Virus record (IMG/VR): IMGVR_UViG_3300044712_000723
Span: 1 to 51,443 of that record
Length of the DNA: 51,443 bases
Reading direction: 5' to 3' (one strand)
From: a virus
In this document: in pieces, positions 6,986-15,179 of the stretch
Layout of the letters: the number at the start of each line of letters is the position of its first letter
How positions within the stretch are numbered: position 1 is the first letter of the stretch
Translations under genes and position numbers: made by a program
Notes under the pieces: model-generated
Seen by the model: the letters and a program-made list of their open reading frames with translations, nothing else
Told to the model about the DNA's origin: nothing
Database searches by the model: none

Positions 6986-7617
6986 AAAAGCTATTATTTT
7001 CCATTTTTGACCATTCGGGAAACGCCTCGGAACCATACCGTAAAAATGGATGGACAGTTATTCAGATTGATAAGAAGCACGGCATTGATATTATGGACTT
7101 TGATTTCTTAAAAGCATTACGGGATAATATGGAGTATTCGGATGTTATGCCAGAAGTCGGAATAATTGCAATGGTTCCGTGTACCGCTTATGCACTATGT
7201 GGTAACCGTCACAAAAATACACCTGAAAGGATTGAGATATTTAAAGAATCTCAAGTATTGGTTGCTAAAGTTAAAGAGGTTATTGATTTTTTTGATAGTC
7301 TAGGAATACTAAAGTTTTGGCAAATTGAAAACCCTATGAGTGATATCCATTCGCATAATAAATGGATGGGTAAACCACGTCAAAAATTTGATCCGTGTGA
7401 TTTTGCCGGTTATGATCCTATTCCTGATAATAGCCGTTATAATAAAAAAACATGGCTTTGGGGTAAATTTAATCTTATGCAGGTAAATAGGATTGAGCCA
7501 TTTGAAAAAGATAATCCAGGATGGAAAAATTTAGGAGGAAAAAGCGAACGAACAAAGGAATTAAGAAGTGTAACCCCGAAAGGGTTTGCATATGCGTTTT
7601 ACGAAGCTAATCATTAA
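6982..7617 (+). CDS. DNA cytosine-methyltransferase-like protein
   Basis: 211 residues. The N-terminal FSIFDHSGNASEPYRKNGW (6-24) resembles the SAM-binding motif I region of phage C5-cytosine methylases. P66-C67 matches the catalytic PC of motif IV, and E116-N117-P118 the ENV/ENP of motif VI. The C-terminal SVTPKGFAYAFYEAN is the usual end of this phage family. No clear target-recognition domain, consistent with the short phage form. Probably modifies phage DNA against restriction; one of three methyltransferase genes within 2.3 kb. Confidence 0.75.
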   Translation: MKKLLFSIFDHSGNASEPYRKNGWTVIQIDKKHGIDIMDFDFLKALRDNMEYSDVMPEVGIIAMVPCTAYALCGNRHKNTPERIEIFKESQVLVAKVKEVIDFFDSLGILKFWQIENPMSDIHSHNKWMGKPRQKFDPCDFAGYDPIPDNSRYNKKTWLWGKFNLMQVNRIEPFEKDNPGWKNLGGKSERTKELRSVTPKGFAYAFYEANH

Positions 7618-7621
7618 TACT

Positions 7622-7807
7622 ATGAAAACCCTCGACACCTACCTTCTCATCTTTTTTAAATACACATGGCATTATCTAAAACAAATTTGGATAGCCTTTT
7701 GGGTAGCAATAGCCTTTGTAATTTTTGTCATCGGCATTTGCACGATACTTGAAAAAGCAAGTGAGAATCAGAAAGAGAAGTCAATTTATATAACGATTAA
7801 AGAATAA
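7622..7807 (+). CDS. Single-pass membrane protein (61 aa)
   Basis: Start placed at ATG 7622, after the methyltransferase stop, rather than at 7586 inside it. Residues about 20-43 (KQIWIAFWVAIAFVIFVIGI) form a transmembrane helix; the tail is charged. Unknown function. Confidence 0.5.
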   Translation: MKTLDTYLLIFFKYTWHYLKQIWIAFWVAIAFVIFVIGICTILEKASENQKEKSIYITIKE

Positions 7808-7810
7808 GGT

Positions 7811-8548
7811 ATGCCTATCAGTGAAGTCACTTGCGAAGATAATATGATTATGATGTCTCGGTTCCCGGATAAGTTTTTTGACTTGGCGATAATTGACCCA
7901 CAAACAGGACAGGGTGAAGATAAAAAACATTCAACTAGGCCAAATTATGTTAAACAAAAAAATGGTAATAGATTAAAAATAAACTGCAGTCACAAAATTA
8001 AAGATTGGGACAGCGCTCCACCTGATCAGTTTTATTTTGATGAATTGTTTCGAGTATCTAAACACCAAATAATTATGTGTGAAAATTTTTTACAATTTGA
8101 ACAAAAGAAAACTAGCCATGGGAGAATTATATGGAATTTACTGCGTGATAATGATTTTAGTTCATGCCAAATCATGTGGACATCATTAATAAACAAAATA
8201 GACTACTTCGAATACTTATGGAATGGTATGTTTCAAGGTGAAAAAATAAATTCAAGGACACAAATTGGTGACAAAACTAAAAATGAAGACAAGATACACC
8301 CTTCTCAAAAACCCCGAAAAGTTTATAGACATTTACTAAAAGAGTATGTTAAAAACGGACACAAAATTTTGGACACACATAACGGATCTGGTTCGTTAAG
8401 AATTGAATGTTTTTGTTTAGGTTTTGATTTTTGGGGAGTTGAATCAGATCCGGATTATTTTCGAGATGGTAACATAAGATTCGAACGCGAATGTCACGGA
8501 ATAATTGAATCAGACGGTATTAAAATTAAACAACAAACTTTATTTTAA
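7811..8548 (+). CDS. N6-adenine/N4-cytosine-type DNA methyltransferase with atypical motif IV
   Basis: 245 residues with beta-class order: motif IV comes early (AIIDPQTGQG, DPQT at 29-32) and the SAM-binding region late (about 187-195, LDTHNGSGS), preceded by HPSQKP and followed by GFDFWGVESDPDYF, all typical of phage DNA methylases. The catalytic DPPY is changed to DPQT, which removes the aromatic residue that normally stacks on the target base. The enzyme may be specialised or inactive. Located between a membrane peptide and a small charged protein. Confidence 0.8.
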   Translation: MPISEVTCEDNMIMMSRFPDKFFDLAIIDPQTGQGEDKKHSTRPNYVKQKNGNRLKINCSHKIKDWDSAPPDQFYFDELFRVSKHQIIMCENFLQFEQKKTSHGRIIWNLLRDNDFSSCQIMWTSLINKIDYFEYLWNGMFQGEKINSRTQIGDKTKNEDKIHPSQKPRKVYRHLLKEYVKNGHKILDTHNGSGSLRIECFCLGFDFWGVESDPDYFRDGNIRFERECHGIIESDGIKIKQQTLF

Positions 8549-8553
8549 ACAAC

Positions 8554-8775
8554 ATGGCAACAGAAACCACAGTCAACAACGCTATCGAAAAAGACAGCGA
8601 ACGACGAAAAGCAATGAACGCTAAGGCAAAACACGACGCATGGGAGCGCAAACATAAGCTGATACCTTTTCACACCAAGGATGGTAAAACCTGCTTTTAC
8701 TGTGCCTCAAAAGAAAAAGGCGAGTCGAGATTAGCCGAGTACGAGCGGAGACAAAAACAATACATTGGTATCTAA
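8554..8775 (+). CDS. Small charged protein with a CxxC
   Basis: 73 residues, highly charged, with CFYC near residues 47-50. Its last base is the first of the next start codon. Unknown function; may accompany the neighbouring methyltransferases. Confidence 0.55.
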   Translation: MATETTVNNAIEKDSERRKAMNAKAKHDAWERKHKLIPFHTKDGKTCFYCASKEKGESRLAEYERRQKQYIGI

Positions 8776-9260
8776 TGAACAATGGCAAAACAATATTAGA
8801 TGCATGCTGCGGAAGTAGAATGTTTTGGTTTGATAAATCTAATCCTAATGTTTTATTTGCCGATATTCGCAATGAAAATCATATTCTTTGCGACGGCCGT
8901 CATTTAGATATTGAACCAGATATACAAATGGATTTTAGAAATATGCCATTTAATGATAATACTTTCAAACTGGTAATATTTGACCCTCCTCACTTAAAAA
9001 ATCTCGGAAATGAAAGTTGGATGTGTAAAAAGTATGGAGTTTTAACGCCTTCATGGGAGTTGGATATTAAACAAGGCTTTAGTGAATGTATGCGAGTTTT
9101 GCAACCATACGGGACGCTTATATTTAAATGGAATGAAGATCAAATAAAGGTTAGTAAAATATTGTCTTTAATTGAGTACAAGCCTTTAATTGGTCATAAA
9201 TCAGGGAAGCAAGCTAAAACACATTGGCTAACTTTCATGAAGTTTCCATCTAAATTTTGA
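8775..9260 (+). CDS. Class I SAM-dependent methyltransferase
   Basis: 161 residues. DACCGSRMFWF (9-19) is motif I and FDPPHL (about 70-75) is motif IV with DPPH instead of DPPY, a variant I recognise from phage-encoded short methylases. The C-terminal beta strands (HWLTFMKF) complete the Rossmann core. No target-recognition domain, so substrate (DNA base or other) is unclear. Last gene before a terminator-bearing noncoding element. Confidence 0.75.
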   Translation: MNNGKTILDACCGSRMFWFDKSNPNVLFADIRNENHILCDGRHLDIEPDIQMDFRNMPFNDNTFKLVIFDPPHLKNLGNESWMCKKYGVLTPSWELDIKQGFSECMRVLQPYGTLIFKWNEDQIKVSKILSLIEYKPLIGHKSGKQAKTHWLTFMKFPSKF

Positions 9261-9308
9261 CAAAATACTCTAAATTTTTGTCTAAAAAATTAGATAATGT
9301 CAATTATT

Positions 9309-9329
9309 TTCGCCAATTTTGTTGGCAAA
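9309..9329. promoter_or_regulatory. Inverted-repeat operator candidate A
   Basis: TTCGCCA-ATTTTGT-TGGCAAA, an inverted repeat with a 7-nt spacer and one mismatch. It abuts a TATTTTCG (9305-9312) that resembles a -7 element. Same design as sites at 20534 and 46282. Confidence 0.55.
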
Positions 9330-9435
9330 TTCTGTGATGGTGTCAGACATGACAGAATTCTTTTCTTACCAAAATTTTACCCGTTTTACGCCGGAAGAAT
9401 GCTGACACATTCCAAGGCTTAAGACGGGTTTTTTT
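9328..9435 (+). ncRNA. Candidate small RNA or attenuator leader
   Basis: Between two genes, downstream of operator A, the sequence folds into an 8-bp hairpin (AATTCTGT 9328-9335 with ACAGAATT 9352-9359, loop holding TGTC-A-GACA) and then a long terminator hairpin. No ORF fits. It could be a free sRNA of about 100 nt or a leader controlling the gene at 9456. Confidence 0.45.
9379..9435 (+). terminator. Intrinsic terminator
   Basis: ACCCGTTTTA (9379-9388) pairs with TTAAGACGGGT (9419-9429), with an inner stem GCC/GGC and GGA..ATG/CAT..TCC, followed by seven T (9429-9435). Confidence 0.75.
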
Positions 9436-9455
9436 ATACCTAAAAATTAAATATT

Positions 9456-9833
9456 ATGAGCACTAGAAGCACAGTTAAATTTTACAGCGAGTTTGAAATT
9501 GATAAACCTTTAGCATGTGTATATCATCATTTTGATGGATATATTGATGGGGTAGGATATGATTTGGCTAATTTTCTCAAATCAAAAACAATGATTAATG
9601 GAATAAACAATCAAACCATAGAGGATGGATTTGCTAACGGCATGGGATGTTTAGCCGCTCAGTATATCAAGGAAAATAAAATTAAAATTGGTAGTTGTTA
9701 CTTAACAACTACTGATGACAGTCAAGATTACAACTATGAAGTTAGGTTTATAGATGGAAAGTTTAATATAAAAGTTGATAATTTTAATGGAACTCCTGAC
9801 GAATTATTAAATTGTAAAGAACCAGAATCTTAA
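9456..9833 (+). CDS. Conserved phage hypothetical protein (STRSTVKF family)
   Basis: 125 residues. The start STRSTVKFY and the motif VYHHFDGYIDGVGYDL (about 22-37) belong to a widespread phage/bacterial family, often written as VYQHWDGYP-G-G, whose function I do not know. Lies behind a terminator, so it probably needs attenuation release or its own promoter. Confidence 0.65.
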   Translation: MSTRSTVKFYSEFEIDKPLACVYHHFDGYIDGVGYDLANFLKSKTMINGINNQTIEDGFANGMGCLAAQYIKENKIKIGSCYLTTTDDSQDYNYEVRFIDGKFNIKVDNFNGTPDELLNCKEPES

Positions 9834-9842
9834 TTACTCACC

Positions 9843-9870
9843 CCTCCCTATCTCAATTCAGGTAGGGAGG
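9843..9870. repeat. Hairpin in the leader of the 9885 gene
   Basis: CCTCCCTA and TAGGGAGG form a perfect 8-bp stem ending 14 bases before the next start. The 3' arm contains the only purine-rich Shine-Dalgarno-like sequence (AGGGAGG), so the hairpin would hide it, suggesting translational control. There is no T-run. Confidence 0.45.
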
Positions 9871-9884
9871 TAAAATGAAAAGGT

Positions 9885-10223
9885 ATGACAGAACAAGAAA
9901 TAATCGAAGGAAATAAGTTGATTGCGGAATTTATGGAATTGAAACGTGGTACAACTTGGAAGGTTTGGAACGGTTATGCAAACTTTACCGAATATAACGA
10001 TTTGAAATATCACGAATCGTGGGATTGGTTAATGCCGATTGTTGAAAATATAGAAAGAATTGATTGGAATGTTAATATAAATCAAGTCTGTTGTATTTAT
10101 GACAATCAACATAAAACTACAACTAGCGGCAAATCGATATCTAAATCAGGAGCCACAAAGATTGAATCAGTTTGGCTAGCTGTAGTTGACTTTATTAAGT
10201 GGTATAATCAGAATCGTAGTTGA
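9885..10223 (+). CDS. Conserved phage hypothetical protein
   Basis: 112 residues beginning MTEQEIIEGNKLIAEFM, followed by YHESWDWLMPIVENIE, a family often seen in Bacteroidota phages. Function unknown. Its ribosome site lies in a hairpin (9843-9870). Confidence 0.65.
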   Translation: MTEQEIIEGNKLIAEFMELKRGTTWKVWNGYANFTEYNDLKYHESWDWLMPIVENIERIDWNVNINQVCCIYDNQHKTTTSGKSISKSGATKIESVWLAVVDFIKWYNQNRS

Positions 10224-10241
10224 TCATTTATAATTAATAAT

Positions 10242-10559
10242 ATGGCGTTAAGCTGGGGAGAACAACTAAAAGACCCTCGTTGGATTAGAAAATATGACGA
10301 GATAAAGGAACGCGATAACAGAACATGTTTAATATGTAACTCCAATGAACATCACGTCGAAGTTCATCACTTATGTTATTTGCCAGGATTTTTAGCATGG
10401 GAGTACGATAATGAATTATTAGTTACTATTTGCCGACGCCACCATGATCAAGTCACCTACGACATGCCAAAGGTATCTGGTTTAATTGCTTTTCAAGCTT
10501 TAAAAGGAAATGTTGACTTATCAAATTTAGTTGAATTACTTGAATCATTACACGTATGA
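10242..10559 (+). CDS. HNH-type nuclease domain protein
   Basis: 105 residues. CLICN (29-33), EVHHLCYLPG (about 40-49), YDNELLVTICRRHHDQV (about 55-71) give the Cys-Cys, His-His, Asn and Cys/His spacing of HNH domains. Located before the replication genes; could be a structure-specific or homing-type nuclease. Overlaps the next gene by ATGA. Confidence 0.75.
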   Translation: MALSWGEQLKDPRWIRKYDEIKERDNRTCLICNSNEHHVEVHHLCYLPGFLAWEYDNELLVTICRRHHDQVTYDMPKVSGLIAFQALKGNVDLSNLVELLESLHV

Positions 10560-11140
10560 AAGATCCTGCATTTTTATTTTACCCTAATGACTGGATAGGT
10601 GGTACCATGGGGATGACCTTTGAAGAAAAAGGGGCTTATATGGAATTATTGATGATGCAATTTAATAGAGGTCATATGACCAAACATATGATAGGTCAAA
10701 CAGTAGGTCAACTTTGGGACAACATTAAGGATAAATTTGTAATTGATAGTGAAGGGTTATATTATAATGAACGTTTAGAAATTGAAAAAGAAAAGCGTAA
10801 AGCCTTTACTGACTCAAGGAGAAACAATATAAAAGGTCAAAATCAATACTCAAAAAAAGAAGGTCATAAGAAAGGTCATATGACCTCTCATATGGAAAAT
10901 GAAAATGAAAATGAAAATACTATTAAGAAAGTTTTTATTAAACCTTCTATAGAAGAGGTGAGATTATACTGCTTAGAACGAAAAAATACAGTTGACCCAA
11001 TTAAATGGTTTAATTTTTACGAAGCTAAAGGGTGGATGATTGGTAAAAATAAAATGAAGGATTGGAAAGCCGCTGTAAGAACATGGGAAGAACCCGTAAA
11101 CGAAAAGGCGAAGTCACTAAAACCTGCAATGAACTACTAA
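10556..11140 (+). CDS. DUF1376/YdaU-like replication protein (putative helicase loader or origin binder)
   Basis: 194 residues. The N-terminus PAFLFYPNDWIGGTMGMTFEEKGAYMELL is the DUF1376-type winged helix found in phage replication proteins. Residues about 108-122 are a low-complexity linker with ENENENEN. The C-terminal 70 residues are helical. The gene carries six AGGTCA iterons. Its stop overlaps the start of the primase-helicase (TAATG). The lambda O/P and DnaD-type layouts suggest origin recognition or helicase loading. Confidence 0.7.
   Translation: MKDPAFLFYPNDWIGGTMGMTFEEKGAYMELLMMQFNRGHMTKHMIGQTVGQLWDNIKDKFVIDSEGLYYNERLEIEKEKRKAFTDSRRNNIKGQNQYSKKEGHKKGHMTSHMENENENENTIKKVFIKPSIEEVRLYCLERKNTVDPIKWFNFYEAKGWMIGKNKMKDWKAAVRTWEEPVNEKAKSLKPAMNY
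10669..10885. other. Candidate replication origin: AGGTCA iterons inside the replication gene
   Basis: Six AGGTCA copies (10669, 10693, 10705, 10834, 10861, 10873) and two copies of the palindrome GGTCATATGACC (10670-10681, 10874-10885), followed by an AT-rich repeat tract. Placing iterons inside the initiator gene is the lambda O arrangement. Part of the pattern reflects the repeated peptide GHMT(K/S)HM. Confidence 0.5.
10895..10918. repeat. (GAAAAT)4 tandem repeat
   Basis: Four perfect six-base units encoding Glu-Asn repeats in the linker of the replication protein. Unit length is a multiple of three, so slippage would change linker length without frameshift. It also forms an AT-rich tract beside the iterons. 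Confidence 0.9.
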
Positions 11141-12981
11141 TGATATTATTCGAAACAAATACAAAGCAGAAATACGACGTTGATATTCCAACACATAAAA
11201 CAGGTGAATGGAACGGTAAATGTCCCGTATGTAAGGATACCCGGAAACGGGGTAATGAGAATAATAAACCATTGATGTTTAATGTTACTAAGGGTACAGG
11301 CAAGTGCTTTAACTGTGAATCTGTTTTTGTAACGTTTAAAGAGTTTTCTAAGCCTGATAGAATCGAAAAGAACTATACTAAACCAGTTTGGAGAAACAAA
11401 ACAACATTAAACCCTCATATTGTAAAATACTTTGAAGGCAGAAAAATAAGCCAGAACACGCTTATTGAAATGAAAGTTACTGACAGCTCTGAGAAAATGC
11501 CTAAAATGCCAGACGGATCCCAATTTGTTGCGGCTATAAATTTTAATTATTTCAGGGATGGCGAATTAATTAACATCAAATATAGATCCGGAGACACAAA
11601 AGATAATCGTTCGTTTAAATTAGTTTCAGGTGCTGAGCTTATTTTTTACAACATCGATGCGATTAAAGAAAGCAACGAATGTCTTATATGCGAGGGTGAG
11701 CCAGATTGTCTGTCATGGATTGAAGCCGGATATAAATACGCTATTTCTGTTCCAAATGGAGCCCAAAACAATTTGGAATATCTCGACAATTGCATTGAAT
11801 ATTTCGAAAACAAAACAAAGATTTATATTTCCTACGATAACGACGAAAAAGGCATTCAGTTAAAGAATGAACTTGTACGTCGTTTAGGTGCAGAAAGATG
11901 CCTTTTAATTGATCTGGAAGGCAAGAAAGACGCAAATGATTACTTGGTTGCTTTTGGCGCAATGCGATTATTTAAGACATTGGAAAGCGCAAAAGAGATT
12001 CCAATAGAAGGTGTATTTACAACCGCCGATTTTGAGCCAGACTTAGATTATCTTTATTCAAACGGACTAAAGCCAGGTCTTAAAATTGGATTAGGCGCCT
12101 TTGATGAATTGCTTTCTTTCGAAACTTCGCGCTTAATGATCGGAACCGGGATTCCTGGTCATGGCAAATCTGAATTTATTGATGAGATAGTTGAGCGTCT
12201 TAATGTGTTACACGGATGGAAGGCCGCTTATTTTTCGCCGGAAAACTGGCCTTTACAATATCACATGTCCAAGATAATTGAGAAAATTACTGGCCAGCAG
12301 TTTTCTAAAAACACTTTAAACTTATTAGATTATCAACAGGCTAAAGCTTATTTGAATGAAAATTTTAATTTTATAATGCCCTCTGATTATTCATTTGGAT
12401 TAGATAATATCCTCGATAAAGCTAGACAGTTGGTTAAGAAAAAAGGCATTCGTATTGTTGTAATTGACCCTTGGAATAGGCTTGAAAGCGAACAGGAAAA
12501 AGGAGAAAGTGAAACTAAATTTATCGGCCGGCAACTAATTAAAATGACAAATTTCGCAAAGATAAACGATGTTTTAGTGATCCTCATTGCCCACCCGGTT
12601 AAAATTCAAAAGGCCACAACCGGTAAATTTGAGATACCAAACCTTTACAGCATTTCTGGTTCAGCAAACTTTTTTAATATCTGCGATTATGGACTAACTG
12701 TCTACCGGGATGATGAAGAAAATAAGGTTAGCGTATATGTCCAGAAAGTAAAATTTAAGCATCTCGGACAAAAGGGCGTTGCTGAATTTCAATATGTATT
12801 CAGGAATGGAAGGTACGCTCCATTGGTTGAAGGTCACGATAAGGACGGAATACCTGCACTTGTTCCCGTTTATGACAATACAAATCACTTAAAAAGTAAG
12901 ATTGAAGTAAAAACAAATTATGAACCTAATTATGAATTCGACACAATTGGAGCAGCAAACGCCGCAGATCTCCCGTTTTAA
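11140..12981 (+). CDS. Bifunctional primase-helicase (T7 gp4/Twinkle type)
   Basis: 613 residues from ATG 11140, chosen because TAATG overlaps the upstream stop; longer starts lie inside that gene. Zinc-binding CPVC (C28, C31) and CFNC (C56, C59); Toprim glutamate CEGEPD at 184-189 and DND at 233-235; RecA-fold helicase with Walker A GIPGHGKS ending at K343-S344 and Walker B IVVIDPW. The protein primes and unwinds DNA at the phage fork. The C-terminus ends AANAADLPF, resembling the tip of the phage SSB-like protein. Confidence 0.9.
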   Translation: MILFETNTKQKYDVDIPTHKTGEWNGKCPVCKDTRKRGNENNKPLMFNVTKGTGKCFNCESVFVTFKEFSKPDRIEKNYTKPVWRNKTTLNPHIVKYFEGRKISQNTLIEMKVTDSSEKMPKMPDGSQFVAAINFNYFRDGELINIKYRSGDTKDNRSFKLVSGAELIFYNIDAIKESNECLICEGEPDCLSWIEAGYKYAISVPNGAQNNLEYLDNCIEYFENKTKIYISYDNDEKGIQLKNELVRRLGAERCLLIDLEGKKDANDYLVAFGAMRLFKTLESAKEIPIEGVFTTADFEPDLDYLYSNGLKPGLKIGLGAFDELLSFETSRLMIGTGIPGHGKSEFIDEIVERLNVLHGWKAAYFSPENWPLQYHMSKIIEKITGQQFSKNTLNLLDYQQAKAYLNENFNFIMPSDYSFGLDNILDKARQLVKKKGIRIVVIDPWNRLESEQEKGESETKFIGRQLIKMTNFAKINDVLVILIAHPVKIQKATTGKFEIPNLYSISGSANFFNICDYGLTVYRDDEENKVSVYVQKVKFKHLGQKGVAEFQYVFRNGRYAPLVEGHDKDGIPALVPVYDNTNHLKSKIEVKTNYEPNYEFDTIGAANAADLPF

Positions 12982-13531
12982 TCATGATACGATTAAAAAA
13001 TTGGATGAATTTATTATGGTTATGCCTTTGGATATCTGGTATAAAATCGGCGAAGATGAGACAAAATTAGCCGTCATTAAAGATTGGATCGATAAAGATC
13101 TATTGCAACCCGATTATTTAACCTTGTCCGAAGATCATCAATCATTTATAAAACGAACAACAAAAATTTTAACCATGACAACAAAAATGGCAAAAAGTAA
13201 ACCATCCGGCAATACATACCGCATGTCAAACGGCGAACGCATCTCAAAAAAAGAAATTAACCGACGTGTTACCGCCGCAAAGAAAGTCAAACGTCAACAA
13301 ATTATTGATGAATTCGACCATTTAGTATGCGAAGAATGTTTTAGAAACGATTGTGAACCAGTCGATATAAGTCACAATTTATCAGTTGATTGGTGTCAAA
13401 AAAACGGATGTGCTGAGTTAGCCTGGGACACCGACAATATGAAAGGCAGGGGGAGAAAATGCCATCAAATTAAGGATAAACTTGATTTAAGATTTACCTC
13501 AAATAAGCCCCAAATTTCAACGATAAAATAA
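12935..13531 (+). CDS. Zinc-finger/HNH-like protein
   Basis: 198 residues from ATG 12935, overlapping the helicase gene by 47 bases (starts at 12920 or 13016 are possible). The C-terminal half has CEECFRNDCE, DISHNLSVDWCQ, ELAWDTDN and CHQIKD, a Cys/His pattern like HNH or NinG-type recombination nucleases. The N-terminal 75 residues are helical. Its place after the primase-helicase suggests a role in DNA processing. The two halves could be separate genes in relatives. Confidence 0.6.
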   Translation, partial: NSTQLEQQTPQISRFNHDTIKKLDEFIMVMPLDIWYKIGEDETKLAVIKDWIDKDLLQPDYLTLSEDHQSFIKRTTKILTMTTKMAKSKPSGNTYRMSNGERISKKEINRRVTAAKKVKRQQIIDEFDHLVCEECFRNDCEPVDISHNLSVDWCQKNGCAELAWDTDNMKGRGRKCHQIKDKLDLRFTSNKPQISTIK

Positions 13532-13604
13532 CCCAATGTAAAAATGGGCATCTATTGAGTAGAAAATTAAAATAGCATTGAATTAACATTAAAAAACAAA
13601 GGAT

Positions 13605-14312
13605 ATGGAAGCAGTTAAAGAACTACAGCAAATAGCAAAAAAGTTACATAACGTTTATCCGTGGATAACCAAAGAACGGTTTTTAAGGGTTTGCGCCGAA
13701 ACAAAACAAATTAACTGGAAGGAAAAGTATGACGATTTTCAACATGGCATGCTTTATTTTATTTCGGTTGCTCCTATCGAATTAATAATTGGATTGGTTG
13801 AATTATATGAAAAGAAAGAGTCCGGGATTATGTTTGCAACAATTTCCGAATCAGATGATTTTAGAAAAGTTGTATTATCTGATAATTCCAGCGTAGAGGT
13901 AAATCTTAAAACTATTGAAGGGTTGGAAGATTTATTAAACCTACACAAAACAAAAGAAGTTAAATTTATACTTAGACTTTGCGATTCTGTTTATTCAGAC
14001 AAAAAAACAACCAATGTTTACGAAGGAGATATTATAAAAAATATTGACTATGGCAAAGAACGGATATTTATATCCTTTCTGAGTAAAGAGTTTATTGGAG
14101 GTGACCCATTTTATTTGGAACTATTATATACTGAAAAGTATGGGTTTTTAAATTCAAAGAATAAACCTAACAAAGATTCTGAGCCAATAAAATTTGAAGA
14201 AAGCATATTCAATAGTAAGCCAAATAGATATAATTACCATTGCTTTACCTTGGGCCAAAAATGGAGTATTATCGGCAATGCAAATATTGACTATTCGATT
14301 TTAAAGCCATGA
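13605..14312 (+). CDS. Hypothetical protein with YopX-like C-terminal part
   Basis: 235 residues. The N-terminal 75 residues are helical. From about residue 115 the sequence KFILRLCDSVYSDKKTTNVYEGDIIKNI and the late WSIIGNANID resemble a diverged YopX domain (YEGDI ... IGNI). A clearer YopX protein is encoded at 16327. Function unknown. Confidence 0.55.
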   Translation: MEAVKELQQIAKKLHNVYPWITKERFLRVCAETKQINWKEKYDDFQHGMLYFISVAPIELIIGLVELYEKKESGIMFATISESDDFRKVVLSDNSSVEVNLKTIEGLEDLLNLHKTKEVKFILRLCDSVYSDKKTTNVYEGDIIKNIDYGKERIFISFLSKEFIGGDPFYLELLYTEKYGFLNSKNKPNKDSEPIKFEESIFNSKPNRYNYHCFTLGQKWSIIGNANIDYSILKP

Positions 14313-14512
14313 AATACACCAAAGCTCTCTGGTCAATCAACTGGTTCGACTACAATCATCTTTTACATGGTAGATATAGAGCGCAACTTAGATTTATTTT
14401 TGCTTTTCTTCATGCAAATTTTGAACTGTTTTGCGTGCTGATGACTGTAGTAACTGTTTTATTTGATGCTTATTATGTAATTAAAAGACAAATCATAAAT
14501 ATTTTATCATGA
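14309..14512 (+). CDS. Membrane protein (67 aa)
   Basis: Residues about 26-55 (LRFIFAFLHANFELFCVLMTVVTVLF) span the membrane once or twice. Both ends overlap neighbours by ATGA. Unknown role. Confidence 0.5.
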   Translation: MKYTKALWSINWFDYNHLLHGRYRAQLRFIFAFLHANFELFCVLMTVVTVLFDAYYVIKRQIINILS

Positions 14513-14700
14513 TGAATATAATTTGCATACGAGAAGCGCGCGACAGCGATGGTGATAAAATTATGAATTTTACAAAGGGTGTTACCTATACTTGCAATAA
14601 ACTATTTGACCCCATTGAAGGTATTGAATATGCAGTAAAAGATGACAACGGTAAAATTGAAAGGTTTTGGAATATCAACATAATGTTTGAACAACTATGA
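14509..14700 (+). CDS. Small hypothetical beta-rich protein (63 aa)
   Basis: Pattern TKGVTYTCNKLFDPIEGIEYAVKDDNG resembles small SH3-like phage proteins. Start at 14509 or the adjacent ATG 14512. Overlaps the next small gene by ATGA. Confidence 0.5.
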   Translation: MMNIICIREARDSDGDKIMNFTKGVTYTCNKLFDPIEGIEYAVKDDNGKIERFWNINIMFEQL

Positions 14701-14846
14701 AAACCTACTGGTATCCATCTGGAAAACTTCGCAAACGAATAGGCAAAATAACTGACCGATTTGTTTTAGGATACGTGGAATTACAAGACTTAGAAACTTT
14801 TGAGTATACAATTAGACATATTAACGAATTGGAGGAAACTAGATGA
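14697..14846 (+). CDS. Small basic hypothetical protein (49 aa)
   Basis: ATG 14697 to TGA 14846, with coupled overlaps on both sides. Starts MKTYWYPSGKLRKRIGK. No family recognised. Confidence 0.45.
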   Translation: MKTYWYPSGKLRKRIGKITDRFVLGYVELQDLETFEYTIRHINELEETR

Positions 14847-14989
14847 AAATTTACACATACTACTTAAATGGAACTCAGGTAAACGGATCTATGACATGTA
14901 AACCAAAGTGGTTTGTATTTAAAATAATGAAATACGTAACATGCGTAAGGGTTTGGATATTTCAAATATGTATAGCGTATTACTTGTAA
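14843..14989 (+). CDS. Small hypothetical, possibly membrane-associated (48 aa)
   Basis: ATG 14843 to TAA 14989. The C-terminal segment VRVWIFQICIAYYL is hydrophobic. Coupled to the preceding gene by ATGA. Weak support beyond operon spacing. Confidence 0.4.
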   Translation: MKIYTYYLNGTQVNGSMTCKPKWFVFKIMKYVTCVRVWIFQICIAYYL

Positions 14990-15007
14990 TAACTAAAAAC
15001 GAATAAC

Positions 15008-15178
15008 ATGAACTCTTTTCACATCGAAATAATAAAATGTCCTAACTGTGGATGCGTTCAGCAAGCAAAAGTACATCATACATCCCCGTGGAACACATAC
15101 ACCCATGACTGCAACAAATGTGCATACACAATCATGGAATCAGAATGGGACGAAGTAGAAACAGTTAAAAACGAATAA
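15008..15178 (+). CDS. Small zinc-ribbon protein (56 aa)
   Basis: CPNCG at 11-15 and CNKC at about 36-39 form two CxxC knuckles, with an acidic tail. Ends one base before the DnaA-like gene. Function unknown. Confidence 0.6.
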   Translation: MNSFHIEIIKCPNCGCVQQAKVHHTSPWNTYTHDCNKCAYTIMESEWDEVETVKNE

Positions 15179-15179
15179 C

